DNA of 64,000 nt from Kaistella sp. 97-N-M2 (GTDB lineage Bacteria > Bacteroidota > Bacteroidia > Flavobacteriales > Weeksellaceae), in the NCBI RefSeq assembly GCF_021513235.1, contig NZ_CP090976.1:1984001-2048000 (forward strand), given 5' to 3'. The notes beneath the pieces were generated by a model. The model did no database searches and was not told the origin of the DNA. It worked only from the letters and a program-made list of their open reading frames with translations. Shown in pieces: positions 53,513 through 63,191 of the stretch (the first letter of the stretch is position 1; each line of letters begins with the position of its first letter). The translations under genes and the position numbers were made by a program.

Positions 53513-54826
53513 TTAATATCTGTAATATTCCGGTTTGTAAGGTCCTTGAACTTCAACACCAATATATTTAGCTTGTTCTTCTGATAAAGTTTCTAATTCT
53601 ACCCCTAACTTTGCAAGGTGCAAATAAGCTACTTTTTCATCTAAATGTTTTGGCAACATATAAACTTCATTTCCGTAAGCTGCGGAATTCGTCCACAATT
53701 CAATCTGCGCAAGCGTTTGGTTGGTAAATGAATTACTCATTACAAAACTTGGGTGTCCTGTTGCACAACCTAAATTTACCAAACGGCCTTCTGCCAAAAT
53801 GATGATTTCTTTTCCATCGATATTATAAACGTCAACCTGCGGTTTCACCTCATATTTGGTAGCGCCGTAATTTTCGTTTAACCACGCCATATCGAGTTCA
53901 TTATCGAAGTGACCTATGTTACAGACAACAGCTTTATCTTTCATTCTTTTGAAATCTTCACCTTTAACGATATTGAAGTTTCCGGTTGTGGTAATAATAA
54001 TATCTGCATTTTCCACTACCGTACTTAATTTTTTAACTTCAAAACCGTCCATTGCGGCCTGCAATGCACAAATCGGGTCGATTTCGGTTACCGTTACAAT
54101 AGATCCGGCTCCTTTGAAAGAAGCTGCAGTTCCTTTACCTACATCACCGTAGCCACAAACTACAACTCTTTTACCGGCCAACATTAGATCTGTTGCCCGA
54201 CGCACTGCATCTACTGCAGACTCTCTACAACCATATTTGTTGTCGAATTTTGATTTTGTTACCGAATCATTTACATTGATTGCCGGCATTACCAAGGTTC
54301 CGTTTGCCATTCTTTCATAGAGACGGTGAACGCCTGTCGTCGTTTCTTCCGAAAGACCCTTAATGTCTTTAGTCAATTCCGGATATTTATCGAAAACGAG
54401 ATTGGTTAAATCGCCACCATCATCCAGGATGAGGTTCAACGGTTTTCTGTCTTCGCCAAAAAATACAGTCTGTTCAATACACCATTCAAATTCATCTTCA
54501 TTCATTCCTTTCCACGCGTAGACAGGAATTCCTGCAGCTGCAATTGCTGCTGCGGCATGGTCTTGTGTAGAGAAAATATTACAGGAAGACCACGTAACAT
54601 CGGCACCCAAAGCCACCAAAGTTTCAATGAGAACGGCAGTCTGAATCGTCATGTGAAGACAACCCGCAATTCTCGCTCCTTTCAAAGGTTGAGACGGACC
54701 GTATTCTTCCCGAATCGATATTAAACCCGGCATTTCTGCTTCTGCTAAAGTAATTTCTTTTCTTCCCCATTCTGCCAGAGAAATATCCTTAACTTTATAA
54801 GGAACGTATTGTGTAGTTGTTTCCAT
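53513..54826 (-). CDS. ahcY: Adenosylhomocysteinase
   Basis: AhcY splits S-adenosylhomocysteine into adenosine and homocysteine, keeping the methylation cycle running. The 437 residues contain [14 protein letters not shown], the substrate site [20 protein letters not shown], the NAD-binding [10 protein letters not shown], and the C-terminal signature [19 protein letters not shown] ending [10 protein letters not shown]. It is a single gene with its own terminator. A TATATTTG box sits 22 bp upstream. Confidence 0.98.
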   Translation of the reverse strand: METTTQYVPYKVKDISLAEWGRKEITLAEAEMPGLISIREEYGPSQPLKGARIAGCLHMTIQTAVLIETLVALGADVTWSSCNIFSTQDHAAAAIAAAGIPVYAWKGMNEDEFEWCIEQTVFFGEDRKPLNLILDDGGDLTNLVFDKYPELTKDIKGLSEETTTGVHRLYERMANGTLVMPAINVNDSVTKSKFDNKYGCRESAVDAVRRATDLMLAGKRVVVCGYGDVGKGTAASFKGAGSIVTVTEIDPICALQAAMDGFEVKKLSTVVENADIIITTTGNFNIVKGEDFKRMKDKAVVCNIGHFDNELDMAWLNENYGATKYEVKPQVDVYNIDGKEIIILAEGRLVNLGCATGHPSFVMSNSFTNQTLAQIELWTNSAAYGNEVYMLPKHLDEKVAYLHLAKLGVELETLSEEQAKYIGVEVQGPYKPEYYRY

Positions 54827-54847
54827 TTATATGAATAATAATTTTTG

Positions 54848-54855
54848 CAAATATA
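54848..54855 (-). promoter_or_regulatory. Probable -7 box of ahcY
   Basis: Minus-strand TATATTTG, with the same following bases (GCAAAAATTA) as the metG box. No TTTG at -33. Confidence 0.5.
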
Positions 54856-55010
54856 CAAAATCTCTTTTTTAAGTTGATCTGCGTTTGGAAATATGTGTTA
54901 TGCAGCTGGTCTATGAGGATTTTTTTTGAGTTAAATTTGAAAAGAAATTTAGTCTCAGTATTTACTTCATTATATGCAGATTGCTTAATTTTACTCTTTA
55001 ATAATTTTTG

Positions 55011-55622
55011 ATGCCACTTTACAGAGATTTTTCTAATGACACCGCCACTATTCTTCTTTGGAAATATGATGAGCAGGAAGAACTTGACCCTTCAAAACTC
55101 CTGGAAAAAGAAAACTTCGACAAAATTAAAGACTATCATCCCACAAAAGTGAAAGAATTGCTTTTGGTCCGAAAAATTTTAAAATCTGTTTTGCCCCATC
55201 ACCAAATTCTGTACAAAGAGAGGGAGCCGTATCTTTCTCCGCAGGATTTCGAAATTTCGGTAACGCATTCGTTTCCGTACGCGGCACTGGCGATCTCAAA
55301 AAATAAAATTGGTATAGATATAGAACCTTTTAATGATAAAATTGTAAGAATTCAACATAAATTTTTAGACGAAAAGGAAAGTGCTTTTATTGAGAAAGAG
55401 CATGAAGTTGCTTATCTAACGATTATTTGGTCGCTGAAGGAAAGTCTCTATAAAATTCATCACTCGAATTACTGGTCGCTGAAAAAACATTATGAGGTTA
55501 AGCCTTTTCGTTTGGATTTTCCCTTCGATATTAAATGCAGGGTTCACGATGAAAAAGTTTCAGATTTATTCAGCGCCCGAGTAGCCTTTTTTGAAAATTA
55601 CTGCATCACGATTGTCGACTGA
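55011..55622 (+). CDS. 4'-phosphopantetheinyl transferase superfamily protein
   Basis: This enzyme would attach phosphopantetheine from CoA to a carrier protein. Conserved motifs are ISVTHSFPYAALAIS, IGIDIEPF with the magnesium-binding Asp-Asp pair, KFLDEKESAF and WSLKESLYKIH. The 203 residues match the Sfp/AcpT-like family. The ATG at 55011 is preferred over a TTG at 55008. No polyketide or peptide synthase genes are nearby, so a housekeeping carrier protein is the more likely partner. Its 3' end overlaps the convergent FUSC gene by 25 bp. Confidence 0.9.
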   Translation: MPLYRDFSNDTATILLWKYDEQEELDPSKLLEKENFDKIKDYHPTKVKELLLVRKILKSVLPHHQILYKEREPYLSPQDFEISVTHSFPYAALAISKNKIGIDIEPFNDKIVRIQHKFLDEKESAFIEKEHEVAYLTIIWSLKESLYKIHHSNYWSLKKHYEVKPFRLDFPFDIKCRVHDEKVSDLFSARVAFFENYCITIVD

Positions 55623-57859
55623 ATTTCGGGTGCTAATTTTTCGACCACTTTTCGCTGTTCTTTGGCCGCATCGTAAATCAATTCCAAAATTTCCTGAAGA
55701 TTCATCAATTCCGTTAAATGCGTAACCCTGTTCGGATCGCGCCGGTTTGATATTTCGTTTTCCACAAGCTCGTTTCTGCGGATCTCTAGGAGTTTTTCTA
55801 CAGAATCTTCCGGATGCAGGGCGCTTTCGTCCGCTATTTGTTGGTTAAATTCTTTCTGGTCCAAAATTAAACTCGTTCTCGTTAATTCCGCAAAAATTTT
55901 GCGGTTCCAGCTTTTAAAATCAATTTCGGGATAATCGGCAGCAGATCTCGAATATTGGGAGAATGAGGCGATATATGCGGTAATCAGATGCGAAGTATTC
56001 ACAAACTGGTGAATGTGTTCCATTTTTTTCTGCTGATTTTTCGGGTCGGAGATCATGCGTTGAAAATTGTCGGAAAGGTTTGCCAAATTGATAACTGCAT
56101 TTTTTCGTTTGAGTTTGTATTCCTCTAAAATTCTGTTGTGATTCTTAAAAAAATCCATCACAGCTTTGAAATATTCCAGGTTGCTTTTCGCGGCTTTTTT
56201 CATCAACTCCAGGTTCTGAGTATGTTCCCAAACCGGTAAAATAAAATAAGAAACGCCGAACGCCACAATTCCGCCGATAACGGTATCTAAAATTCGGTCT
56301 TTAAAAATTAAATTCACGTTCCCCGGCTTCAAAAAATTAAAAGTCAGGAAGATATAGATTGTCATAAATAAAACTGCCCAAAAGTAATTCGCCTTTAAAA
56401 AACTGAAACACAAAATCATACTCAGCAACAATATTGCGAAAAGGACCGCTGGGCTAGTAATCCCGAACAGAAAAATATAGGCGATCACCGCACCCGCAAC
56501 CGTGCCGTAAAGCCGCAGGAGGTTTCGGTGTTTGGTAGTGGAGTAGGCGGGCCGCATAATGGCAAGCACGGTAATTAAAATCCAGTACGCATGCCCAATG
56601 CCGATGAAATCGAATTTAGAGAATAAATAACCGATAAGCAGCGCAAGAACAATCCGTATGGAATGCCGGAACTGCGAAGATTCCAGAGAAAAGTTACTCC
56701 AATAAACTTTGATGTTTAGTTTTTGAGTACTCGGTAGAAATTTTTCCAGATCTAAGCCCGTTGACAGACTTTTCGCAAGCTTTTGATCCTGAACAAAAAC
56801 TTTGTAAATAGTTCTGATCTCGTCCGTGATATCAGTTATCCGCACCAGGATTAATCTCATAACCATGAAGTTTTCCAGATTTTCGGGCGTTAGGTTTTTG
56901 GTCCGCAAATCGAAATATTCTTCAAATAATTTTTGTAGTGCTACATCGATATTTCGCAGCGGTTTTGCTTTGGAGCCACTTTGCAGGGCAATTCCAATAT
57001 TGCTGAGTTCGTCCGCGATCTTTTCGAGATATTCGCTGATCGATTTTAAAAAGCCTGTTTCGCTGAAACTTTCCTGAATTTTTTTGTAGTCACTGTCCGA
57101 CGTCATTAGTTTTTCGTGCAGATCGATGGAGTTTAGAAACATCAACATCAATAAACGGCTTGTGGTGGTGGATTCGTTGACGATTTTCCGGGTTTTAAAA
57201 ACGGTTTCGCGCGTTTCTTCCTGTAGATTTTTAATTTTAATCTGTTCGGCGATAATCTGCGAGTACAATTCGGTAAAATCTGGATTATTTAAATAGAATT
57301 TAGACTTAATGGTCAAATAATCCGCAAGCATTAAATAATTTTCTCCAATCATTTGCCCCGCCAATTTGTACGGCTGAATCTTTGAAACGACAAGAAAGAC
57401 GAGCAGATAACCGACGGATCCTGCCAAGAAAATAAGGGAACTTTTAATTATATTCGTCCCGGTTAAATGACCGTCGATAAAAATAGCCATAACCACGAGC
57501 GAGAGCGAACCAACTGCAGCTAACCGCTGACCGTAAACGCCCATCATGGAGAAAAAAAGACCAAAGAAAATGATTTCTACATACACCAAAGGCGGATAAT
57601 CTTTCAGAAAACTTGCGATCACCGCAACGGAAAAGAAACAAATTATGGCTAAAATCAGGGAGTTTCGGCGACGTATAAACGGGCCCGGCTGATCCGTCAG
57701 CCCAACAAAACTTGTCGCGAGGGGAAAAAGAAAATATTCCTTCAACAAACCAAAATGAGCTAAAATGATGCTCGGAACTACGATTGCCAGGGTAATTCGC
57801 ACTGCAGAATAGATGTACTGGCTGGTGGCAAATTTTTTAAGTTCTGTGGCGTAGTTCAT
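55598..57859 (-). CDS. FUSC/YccS family inner-membrane protein
   Basis: A 753-residue membrane protein in two similar halves. An N-terminal hydrophobic block (about 15-190, FPLATSFVGLTDQPGPFIRRRNSL) is followed by a cytoplasmic region (about 190-400). A second block (about 400-545, SIRIVLALLIGYLFSKF, AYWILITVLAIMRPAYSTTKHRNLLRLYGTVAGA) leads to a helical cytoplasmic tail. This is the FUSC layout shared with aromatic acid exporters. Function unknown; export of small acids or peptides is a guess. Confidence 0.88.
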   Translation of the reverse strand: MNYATELKKFATSQYIYSAVRITLAIVVPSIILAHFGLLKEYFLFPLATSFVGLTDQPGPFIRRRNSLILAIICFFSVAVIASFLKDYPPLVYVEIIFFGLFFSMMGVYGQRLAAVGSLSLVVMAIFIDGHLTGTNIIKSSLIFLAGSVGYLLVFLVVSKIQPYKLAGQMIGENYLMLADYLTIKSKFYLNNPDFTELYSQIIAEQIKIKNLQEETRETVFKTRKIVNESTTTSRLLMLMFLNSIDLHEKLMTSDSDYKKIQESFSETGFLKSISEYLEKIADELSNIGIALQSGSKAKPLRNIDVALQKLFEEYFDLRTKNLTPENLENFMVMRLILVRITDITDEIRTIYKVFVQDQKLAKSLSTGLDLEKFLPSTQKLNIKVYWSNFSLESSQFRHSIRIVLALLIGYLFSKFDFIGIGHAYWILITVLAIMRPAYSTTKHRNLLRLYGTVAGAVIAYIFLFGITSPAVLFAILLLSMILCFSFLKANYFWAVLFMTIYIFLTFNFLKPGNVNLIFKDRILDTVIGGIVAFGVSYFILPVWEHTQNLELMKKAAKSNLEYFKAVMDFFKNHNRILEEYKLKRKNAVINLANLSDNFQRMISDPKNQQKKMEHIHQFVNTSHLITAYIASFSQYSRSAADYPEIDFKSWNRKIFAELTRTSLILDQKEFNQQIADESALHPEDSVEKLLEIRRNELVENEISNRRDPNRVTHLTELMNLQEILELIYDAAKEQRKVVEKLAPEIQSTIVMQ

Positions 57860-57884
57860 TCCGTAAATTTAAGAGAAATTTTGC

Positions 57885-57914
57885 ATTAAAAAAGTCTCAA
57901 TTTCTTGAGACTTT
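57885..57914 (-). terminator. Intrinsic terminator of porV
   Basis: AAAGTCTCAA (57891-57900) pairs with TTGAGACTTT (57905-57914) around TTTC, and on the minus strand is followed by TTTTTTAATG. It lies 24 bp past the porV stop. Confidence 0.8.
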
Positions 57915-57937
57915 GTGATATTTTAAATAAGAAATTC

Positions 57938-59062
57938 TTAATAATCCTGTGCGTTGGAAGATTCTTCGCCAATATTCCAGGTTAAACCAAATCTCAAGGT
58001 GTTATCAAGGGCGCTATTTACTTTGGAGGTGTTAATCAGATAAGACATATCCAACCCGAAAGACTGGTATTTTAAACCGACACCTACCGTTGCGTATTGT
58101 CTGGCTCCCTGCTCTTCACTTTCGTGGAAATAACCTCCTCTTAAAGCAAACGCATTATCGTATTCGTATTCAACGGCGCCACTTAACATGGTACTTTTTT
58201 TATTGCTGAATGATTTTCCGATTCCTTCCAGAACGCCAACATTCGGAACATTCCCCGTATTATCGGGACCCGGAACCAAAATTTTGGACGCTTCGAAATT
58301 TAATCCTACACGGTTTAAATCATCGATAAACAAATCGTAACCTGCACCTAATCTCGCCATGGTCGGAAGATAAGATCTGGATTCATCATCGCCGGTATAA
58401 TCGAGTCTCGGTCCTAAATTCTGAATGGCAAAACCACCTCGCGCGCGTCCTTCAAAATCGTTGATGCTGGTGTGTTTTGGAGACATGAAATATCCTGAAA
58501 CATCAACTGCAAAAGAGTTCGCAGCCTGCAAAGTGTTGTCGGAGTTAAATCCACCGGATAAATCTGAACGGATAAATCTACCTGTAACCGCCATGGAATA
58601 GGTATCTGTAAGTTTTAAACCGTAGGCAACATCGATGGAAAATTCATTGGGTTTGGCAGTTCCTAACTGTACCACTTCATTGCCCACATAGTCGGTAAGA
58701 TCCACCGCTCCCATATTGAAATAATAGATACTTGCGGAGATGGTAGCCCTTTCTTCGTCGCCCAAAAATTGGTGGTAAGCACCGTAAAGCAAAAACACGT
58801 CATTTGTTAATTTACCCATGTATGGCGTGTAATTAACTCCAATTGCCGAAGTTGTTTTGCTGAAGGGATATTTAGCGGCATTCCAGAACTGAGAAAAAGC
58901 GTCTGTAGTGGTGGCGACCCCTTGATCTCCCATTCCTCCGGCTCGGGCATCGGGGGAAATTCTTAGAAAAGGAGCACCGGTAAGAACGGGCTGAATTTGT
59001 GAATAAGCGGCCATACTTATTCCTAATCCTAATCCTAAAAATAGTTTTTTCGTCAATGTCAT
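57938..59062 (-). CDS. porV: Type IX secretion outer-membrane shuttle protein PorV (LptO)
   Basis: PorV is a 14-strand outer-membrane beta-barrel that carries T9SS cargo from the SprA translocon to the sortase PorU. A signal peptide is followed by the conserved FLRISPDARAGGMGDQGVATTTDAFSQFWNAAKYPF region, shared with PorP/FadL-like proteins, and alternating beta strands to the end. It has 374 residues and lies 25 bp downstream of porU, the order found in Flavobacterium johnsoniae. Confidence 0.94.
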   Translation of the reverse strand: MTLTKKLFLGLGLGISMAAYSQIQPVLTGAPFLRISPDARAGGMGDQGVATTTDAFSQFWNAAKYPFSKTTSAIGVNYTPYMGKLTNDVFLLYGAYHQFLGDEERATISASIYYFNMGAVDLTDYVGNEVVQLGTAKPNEFSIDVAYGLKLTDTYSMAVTGRFIRSDLSGGFNSDNTLQAANSFAVDVSGYFMSPKHTSINDFEGRARGGFAIQNLGPRLDYTGDDESRSYLPTMARLGAGYDLFIDDLNRVGLNFEASKILVPGPDNTGNVPNVGVLEGIGKSFSNKKSTMLSGAVEYEYDNAFALRGGYFHESEEQGARQYATVGVGLKYQSFGLDMSYLINTSKVNSALDNTLRFGLTWNIGEESSNAQDY

Positions 59063-59087
59063 AAAGTAAATTTTTTATCGTTATTTT

Positions 59088-62000
59088 TTATTTTAATAGT
59101 ACCATTTTTTCTACTGCTGTTGCGCTTCCTTTGCACTTGTCCTGATTTTGGCTTCTTGCGAATATTTTAAAAATATAGGTCCCTTTGCCCACTGCGTCGC
59201 CAAAATCATCTTTTCCATCCCATTCAATTGCCGTTCTTGGTGTTCTGAATCCCTGGAAGAAGGGTTCAGCGGTCACCATTGTGCTGATCGTTTTTACCAG
59301 TTTCCCGGTGATGGTGTAAATTTGAACATTCACGTCTAAAGTATCGTCGCAATTATGTTCAAACTGAACGTAAGTCTTATTGGTAAAAGGATTGGGCCAA
59401 TTTAACAATTTATTAACGATTAAATTTTGATCACTTTCGTCCTTAACTACAAAGTTTAACGTTTCTGTTGTCGAATTATTGTTGATGTCCCAAACTTTAA
59501 AGGTAAGCTGGTGAGCGCCCGGTGCTAAGTTACGGAAGGGATAATTGACGTTTCCTTTCTGATAATCTTTTAAACCTGCACTTGAACATCCGTTGCCGTC
59601 GCCCGAGAAGTAAAAGTCGTTCAAAACCGTGGTATCGATAATTTTACCGTCCAAAACAACCGTAATATCATGGCCGATACCGGAACCTGTGGAGTTAATT
59701 CCCTTATCATCGGTTACACAGGCCAAAAGCAAAGGGTTTTGATCGGTGATGCCGCCATCGGCAAAATTGGTGTTATTCATGTACAGCTTTACGGTCGGTG
59801 GCGTGTTGTCGTTGATGCCATCGGGGTTGATGCCGCCCACTTTTTGAAGTTGATTGTTGAAAACATCTGTCACTTTGTTATCGGCATAAACCAGTATACG
59901 GCCGTCACCTATTTCGTAGTTGATATCTTTTGGAACATAAAATTCAACGTTGAAAACCCCATTCACGGCTTGTCCGGAAGATTTTACGATAGGTCCGTTT
60001 TCTTCGGTATAAGTAAGCACGGGATTTAATTTGGGCTCGTTATCGTTATTCAGGGTTTTCTTGGTGAGGCGTTTGTCAAAAATATTAACGGCAACTCTTC
60101 CGTTGAAATTTTCGTCAAGAGTACCGTCGGACTTGTTGATGTGCCCTTTAACTTCTACAAAATCCAGTGCACGCAACTGACCGGGCACAGGCGACACCAC
60201 ATTATCGACGACAAGATTTCTTCTTGGTCGGCTCAGTTTAGTCGCGGGATCTCCCAATAAGTTCACCTTTAAATGGTCGGCAAACGGACCTTTTTCTGCT
60301 TTAGCTTTCAAAAATGCATCGCCAAAGTTGATGAAGTCGTCGTCAACCAAATCAAAAACGTGGCGCGTAAAAATTTTGGTAAAATCTTCGCCGTAGCCCA
60401 CCCCGATTGCCCGGCTGGACGTCAGCATCATCGCAGCACCGCCCTGCTTCGATTTTATAACCTGTTCGCCGGCGGAAAACGTTGCAGGATCGTCCCACAG
60501 GGTAAATTCGCACGTAATGGTAGAAATGAGAGGAAAGCGGGAATAGACGTTATTAAAATTATTAAAATTCTGAATTTCATCGATGGTTAAAACACGCTCC
60601 TGCGCCCAGCCGTTAATACCGCCGTGCCCGAAATAAAATAAATACAAACTGTTCCCAACATCATTGGCGATGGCCTGGTTCACCTGTGGGTAACGTTGGC
60701 CCCCCGCGGAAGTTTGTGCGGTAAAAGCATCGAGGTAAAGCTTTCGAACATTGTACTCGTTCCTCTCTGTTCCAATTTCAAAAGAGGTCGCGATGGCCTG
60801 GTTCATTGTTTCGTGGAAAGGAAAACCTACACGGACACCATTAGAGAAAGATACATTATCGGCATCATCATCAACCACAAAATCCAGTTTCATGCGCCAT
60901 TCTCCAAAAGGAGAGGATTGGCCGGGAAGTGCATTATTGTAGGCCAGCGCTTTATCGATAAGAAGTTTTGCCTCGGAAACATTCGCCGCAGGCAGTCTGC
61001 CAATGGGCAGATCGGGAAGAGTCTGTGAAAGACTGATGGCACTTGCTGCCTGTGGTGCGGTCATCACAAAATAATCATCGCTCACGAAGGAAGTGGAGTA
61101 GTCGCCGCTTTCTTCACTTTCAAAGGAGGGAATAATGTCGGACCCGGGATTATTTTTACCTTTATAATCATAAGATGTATCGCCAAGGATGAAAACATAT
61201 TTGAGCTTTCCCTTGGGCGTGTTAAGCCTGGTCGCAAAATCCCGGATTGCGGTAATATCTTTACCGCCGCTGCTGAACTCATTATAGATTTTATTTACAT
61301 CTACAACCGCAACATTGTACTTGTCCTTATAGAAGTTGGCGAGTCGCTGTGCATTTCCCATCATCTGCGGAACGGTGATCATCAAATAGTCAATATTTTG
61401 GAGGCCGGATAAATCCTGATTTTCAATTTTTCCCACGAATGTCGGGGCAAAGGCTTCACTGCTTTTAAAGGCTACAAATTCGTTAACAAAAGTATTGTTG
61501 TTGGCCGTATACCCAAACGCAAATACTGAGCTTGAGCCTGATTTGTTTACTTTTCTGGTAGCATTGGTGACATCCGAAACTTCCCAAATCTGCTCCACTG
61601 CGGTGGCATCGGACATGCTAAAGGTGTACGTGTTTCCGCTTCCTTCCGCGATTCCGTAACTGCGGAAATTCATTTGGCCGTTATTGAACTTTAAATCCTC
61701 TTTATATTGAACTTCGGCATAGTCGAAATAAAATTTGCCGTTCGGGTTACCACTTGTGATGGGCACGTAGTTGAAAGTCAGTGTATTGCCCTGTAGGTTC
61801 GTAACGGTATTATTGTTATTATTGGCGGGATAACTTACCGGTACATATTCCTTTTTATTATCGGAAGGGATTGAAGTCGTTATGGGATTGGCATTGTTCA
61901 GATTAATGGTGACCTTGTTTCCATTGGATTGGTAAGCGACCACCCGTGACCGGTACCGAATTACGTCTGTTGGTTGAATTGGAGATTTTGTAGTGAAAGA

Positions 62001-63029
62001 AACTGATTTCGAATCGGAAAAGGAGTCGCCCGTCCAAATTCTGCCAATCTTCATTAGATTGAATTTCTCTTCATTTATAAACTGATATTCGTCGTACCGA
62101 TTGATGATCGTACCATTCGCTGCTTCATCACTCTCCTGAATTCTTTTGCCCGGACCGACATCAAAGTTGATGAAGTAGTACGCAAAATCATCATATATAT
62201 TGATGAAATTAGCAGATCTTTCTGTTCGTGTCTCAATTCTTCTGTTACCGCTTCCGTTTACGCCTCCAGTATTATATAGATTGTAGCCGTTCGGCCCCTG
62301 TGCATAAAATAAAGCGTAGTCATCGTCATTCCAAACACCGTCGTCTTCGCCCACCAACTGAATGGCATCCTCCTGAAGCGCAGAATACCTCGTATCTAAG
62401 TTGTGCTCGGGTAACATTAAGCCGCCATTGCCATAAATTCTGAAGTTTTTCGGGTTCACGTTCGAAGGATTAATGCCGTTATCGCGTAAGAATTTGGCAG
62501 TAACTTTAAAAACGCCGCTTTTGTCGACTTTAATTTTATAAAAAGTACCTGATTTCAAGGGATTTTCCGTGCTTCCGACCTTTCCGTTGATGGGCGTTGA
62601 AACCGGAGATTTTCCCGCGCTCATGATGGTGAAAGAGACCAATCTGTAAATGTTCTGCTTTTCAAATTTTAATGCAGACACCCTTATATTGGTCGTCTTT
62701 TCCTGCGTGTAAGGATTCGTATAATAGCTGATCTCGGATTTTTCCTCCGTGGGAATGCTGGAGGCATCAACATCAAAAATTTCTTTGTTAGTAACTCTTT
62801 CCCAAACCACGTTTGATATTTGTTGAGTGGTCCCCGAATTTTTTGCGGTGTTCCGAAAGTAAACCGATCCGTCTTCAAAAGCAAAACCGTCGTTTTTAAA
62901 GGAAGGGACGGTTGTTTTATAGTTTCCAAAATCAATAATTTTGCTGCCTTCCCATTGGATGTTAATGGTTTGCGAAGAAATGCAGGTAGAAAATAAACTG
63001 ATGAGGACAAGGGTTAAGATGCGTTTCAT
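59088..63029 (-). CDS. porU: Type IX secretion C-terminal signal peptidase/sortase PorU
   Basis: PorU cuts the sorting domain off T9SS cargo and attaches the protein to the surface lipopolysaccharide. This 1313-residue gingipain-like (C25) protease has signal peptide MKRILTLVLISLFSTCISSQ, and the catalytic histidine in YFGHGGINGW and cysteine in STITCEFTLWDDP. Other landmarks are YVFILGDTSYDYKG, DLPIGRLPAANVSEA and LNLLGDPATKL. The C-terminus ends in its own sorting-like domain (LNWPNPFTNKTYVQFEHN, IFKIFARSQNQDKCKGS), as PorU proteins do. It is the first gene of porU-porV, diverging from gldJ. Confidence 0.95.
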   Translation of the reverse strand: MKRILTLVLISLFSTCISSQTINIQWEGSKIIDFGNYKTTVPSFKNDGFAFEDGSVYFRNTAKNSGTTQQISNVVWERVTNKEIFDVDASSIPTEEKSEISYYTNPYTQEKTTNIRVSALKFEKQNIYRLVSFTIMSAGKSPVSTPINGKVGSTENPLKSGTFYKIKVDKSGVFKVTAKFLRDNGINPSNVNPKNFRIYGNGGLMLPEHNLDTRYSALQEDAIQLVGEDDGVWNDDDYALFYAQGPNGYNLYNTGGVNGSGNRRIETRTERSANFINIYDDFAYYFINFDVGPGKRIQESDEAANGTIINRYDEYQFINEEKFNLMKIGRIWTGDSFSDSKSVSFTTKSPIQPTDVIRYRSRVVAYQSNGNKVTINLNNANPITTSIPSDNKKEYVPVSYPANNNNNTVTNLQGNTLTFNYVPITSGNPNGKFYFDYAEVQYKEDLKFNNGQMNFRSYGIAEGSGNTYTFSMSDATAVEQIWEVSDVTNATRKVNKSGSSSVFAFGYTANNNTFVNEFVAFKSSEAFAPTFVGKIENQDLSGLQNIDYLMITVPQMMGNAQRLANFYKDKYNVAVVDVNKIYNEFSSGGKDITAIRDFATRLNTPKGKLKYVFILGDTSYDYKGKNNPGSDIIPSFESEESGDYSTSFVSDDYFVMTAPQAASAISLSQTLPDLPIGRLPAANVSEAKLLIDKALAYNNALPGQSSPFGEWRMKLDFVVDDDADNVSFSNGVRVGFPFHETMNQAIATSFEIGTERNEYNVRKLYLDAFTAQTSAGGQRYPQVNQAIANDVGNSLYLFYFGHGGINGWAQERVLTIDEIQNFNNFNNVYSRFPLISTITCEFTLWDDPATFSAGEQVIKSKQGGAAMMLTSSRAIGVGYGEDFTKIFTRHVFDLVDDDFINFGDAFLKAKAEKGPFADHLKVNLLGDPATKLSRPRRNLVVDNVVSPVPGQLRALDFVEVKGHINKSDGTLDENFNGRVAVNIFDKRLTKKTLNNDNEPKLNPVLTYTEENGPIVKSSGQAVNGVFNVEFYVPKDINYEIGDGRILVYADNKVTDVFNNQLQKVGGINPDGINDNTPPTVKLYMNNTNFADGGITDQNPLLLACVTDDKGINSTGSGIGHDITVVLDGKIIDTTVLNDFYFSGDGNGCSSAGLKDYQKGNVNYPFRNLAPGAHQLTFKVWDINNNSTTETLNFVVKDESDQNLIVNKLLNWPNPFTNKTYVQFEHNCDDTLDVNVQIYTITGKLVKTISTMVTAEPFFQGFRTPRTAIEWDGKDDFGDAVGKGTYIFKIFARSQNQDKCKGSATAVEKMVLLK

Positions 63030-63191
63030 TTGTGGTGTAATTTCACGGTTACAAATTAAACGAAAAATAATAAATAATAATATGGTGCAATAAAATTTAA
63101 TTGTTAACGTTTTCCAAAAAAATCAATATTATAATTTGATTTATTAGATTATTTCTTTTTTCTTTGTGCTTTGATAAATTCTTGATAGACT

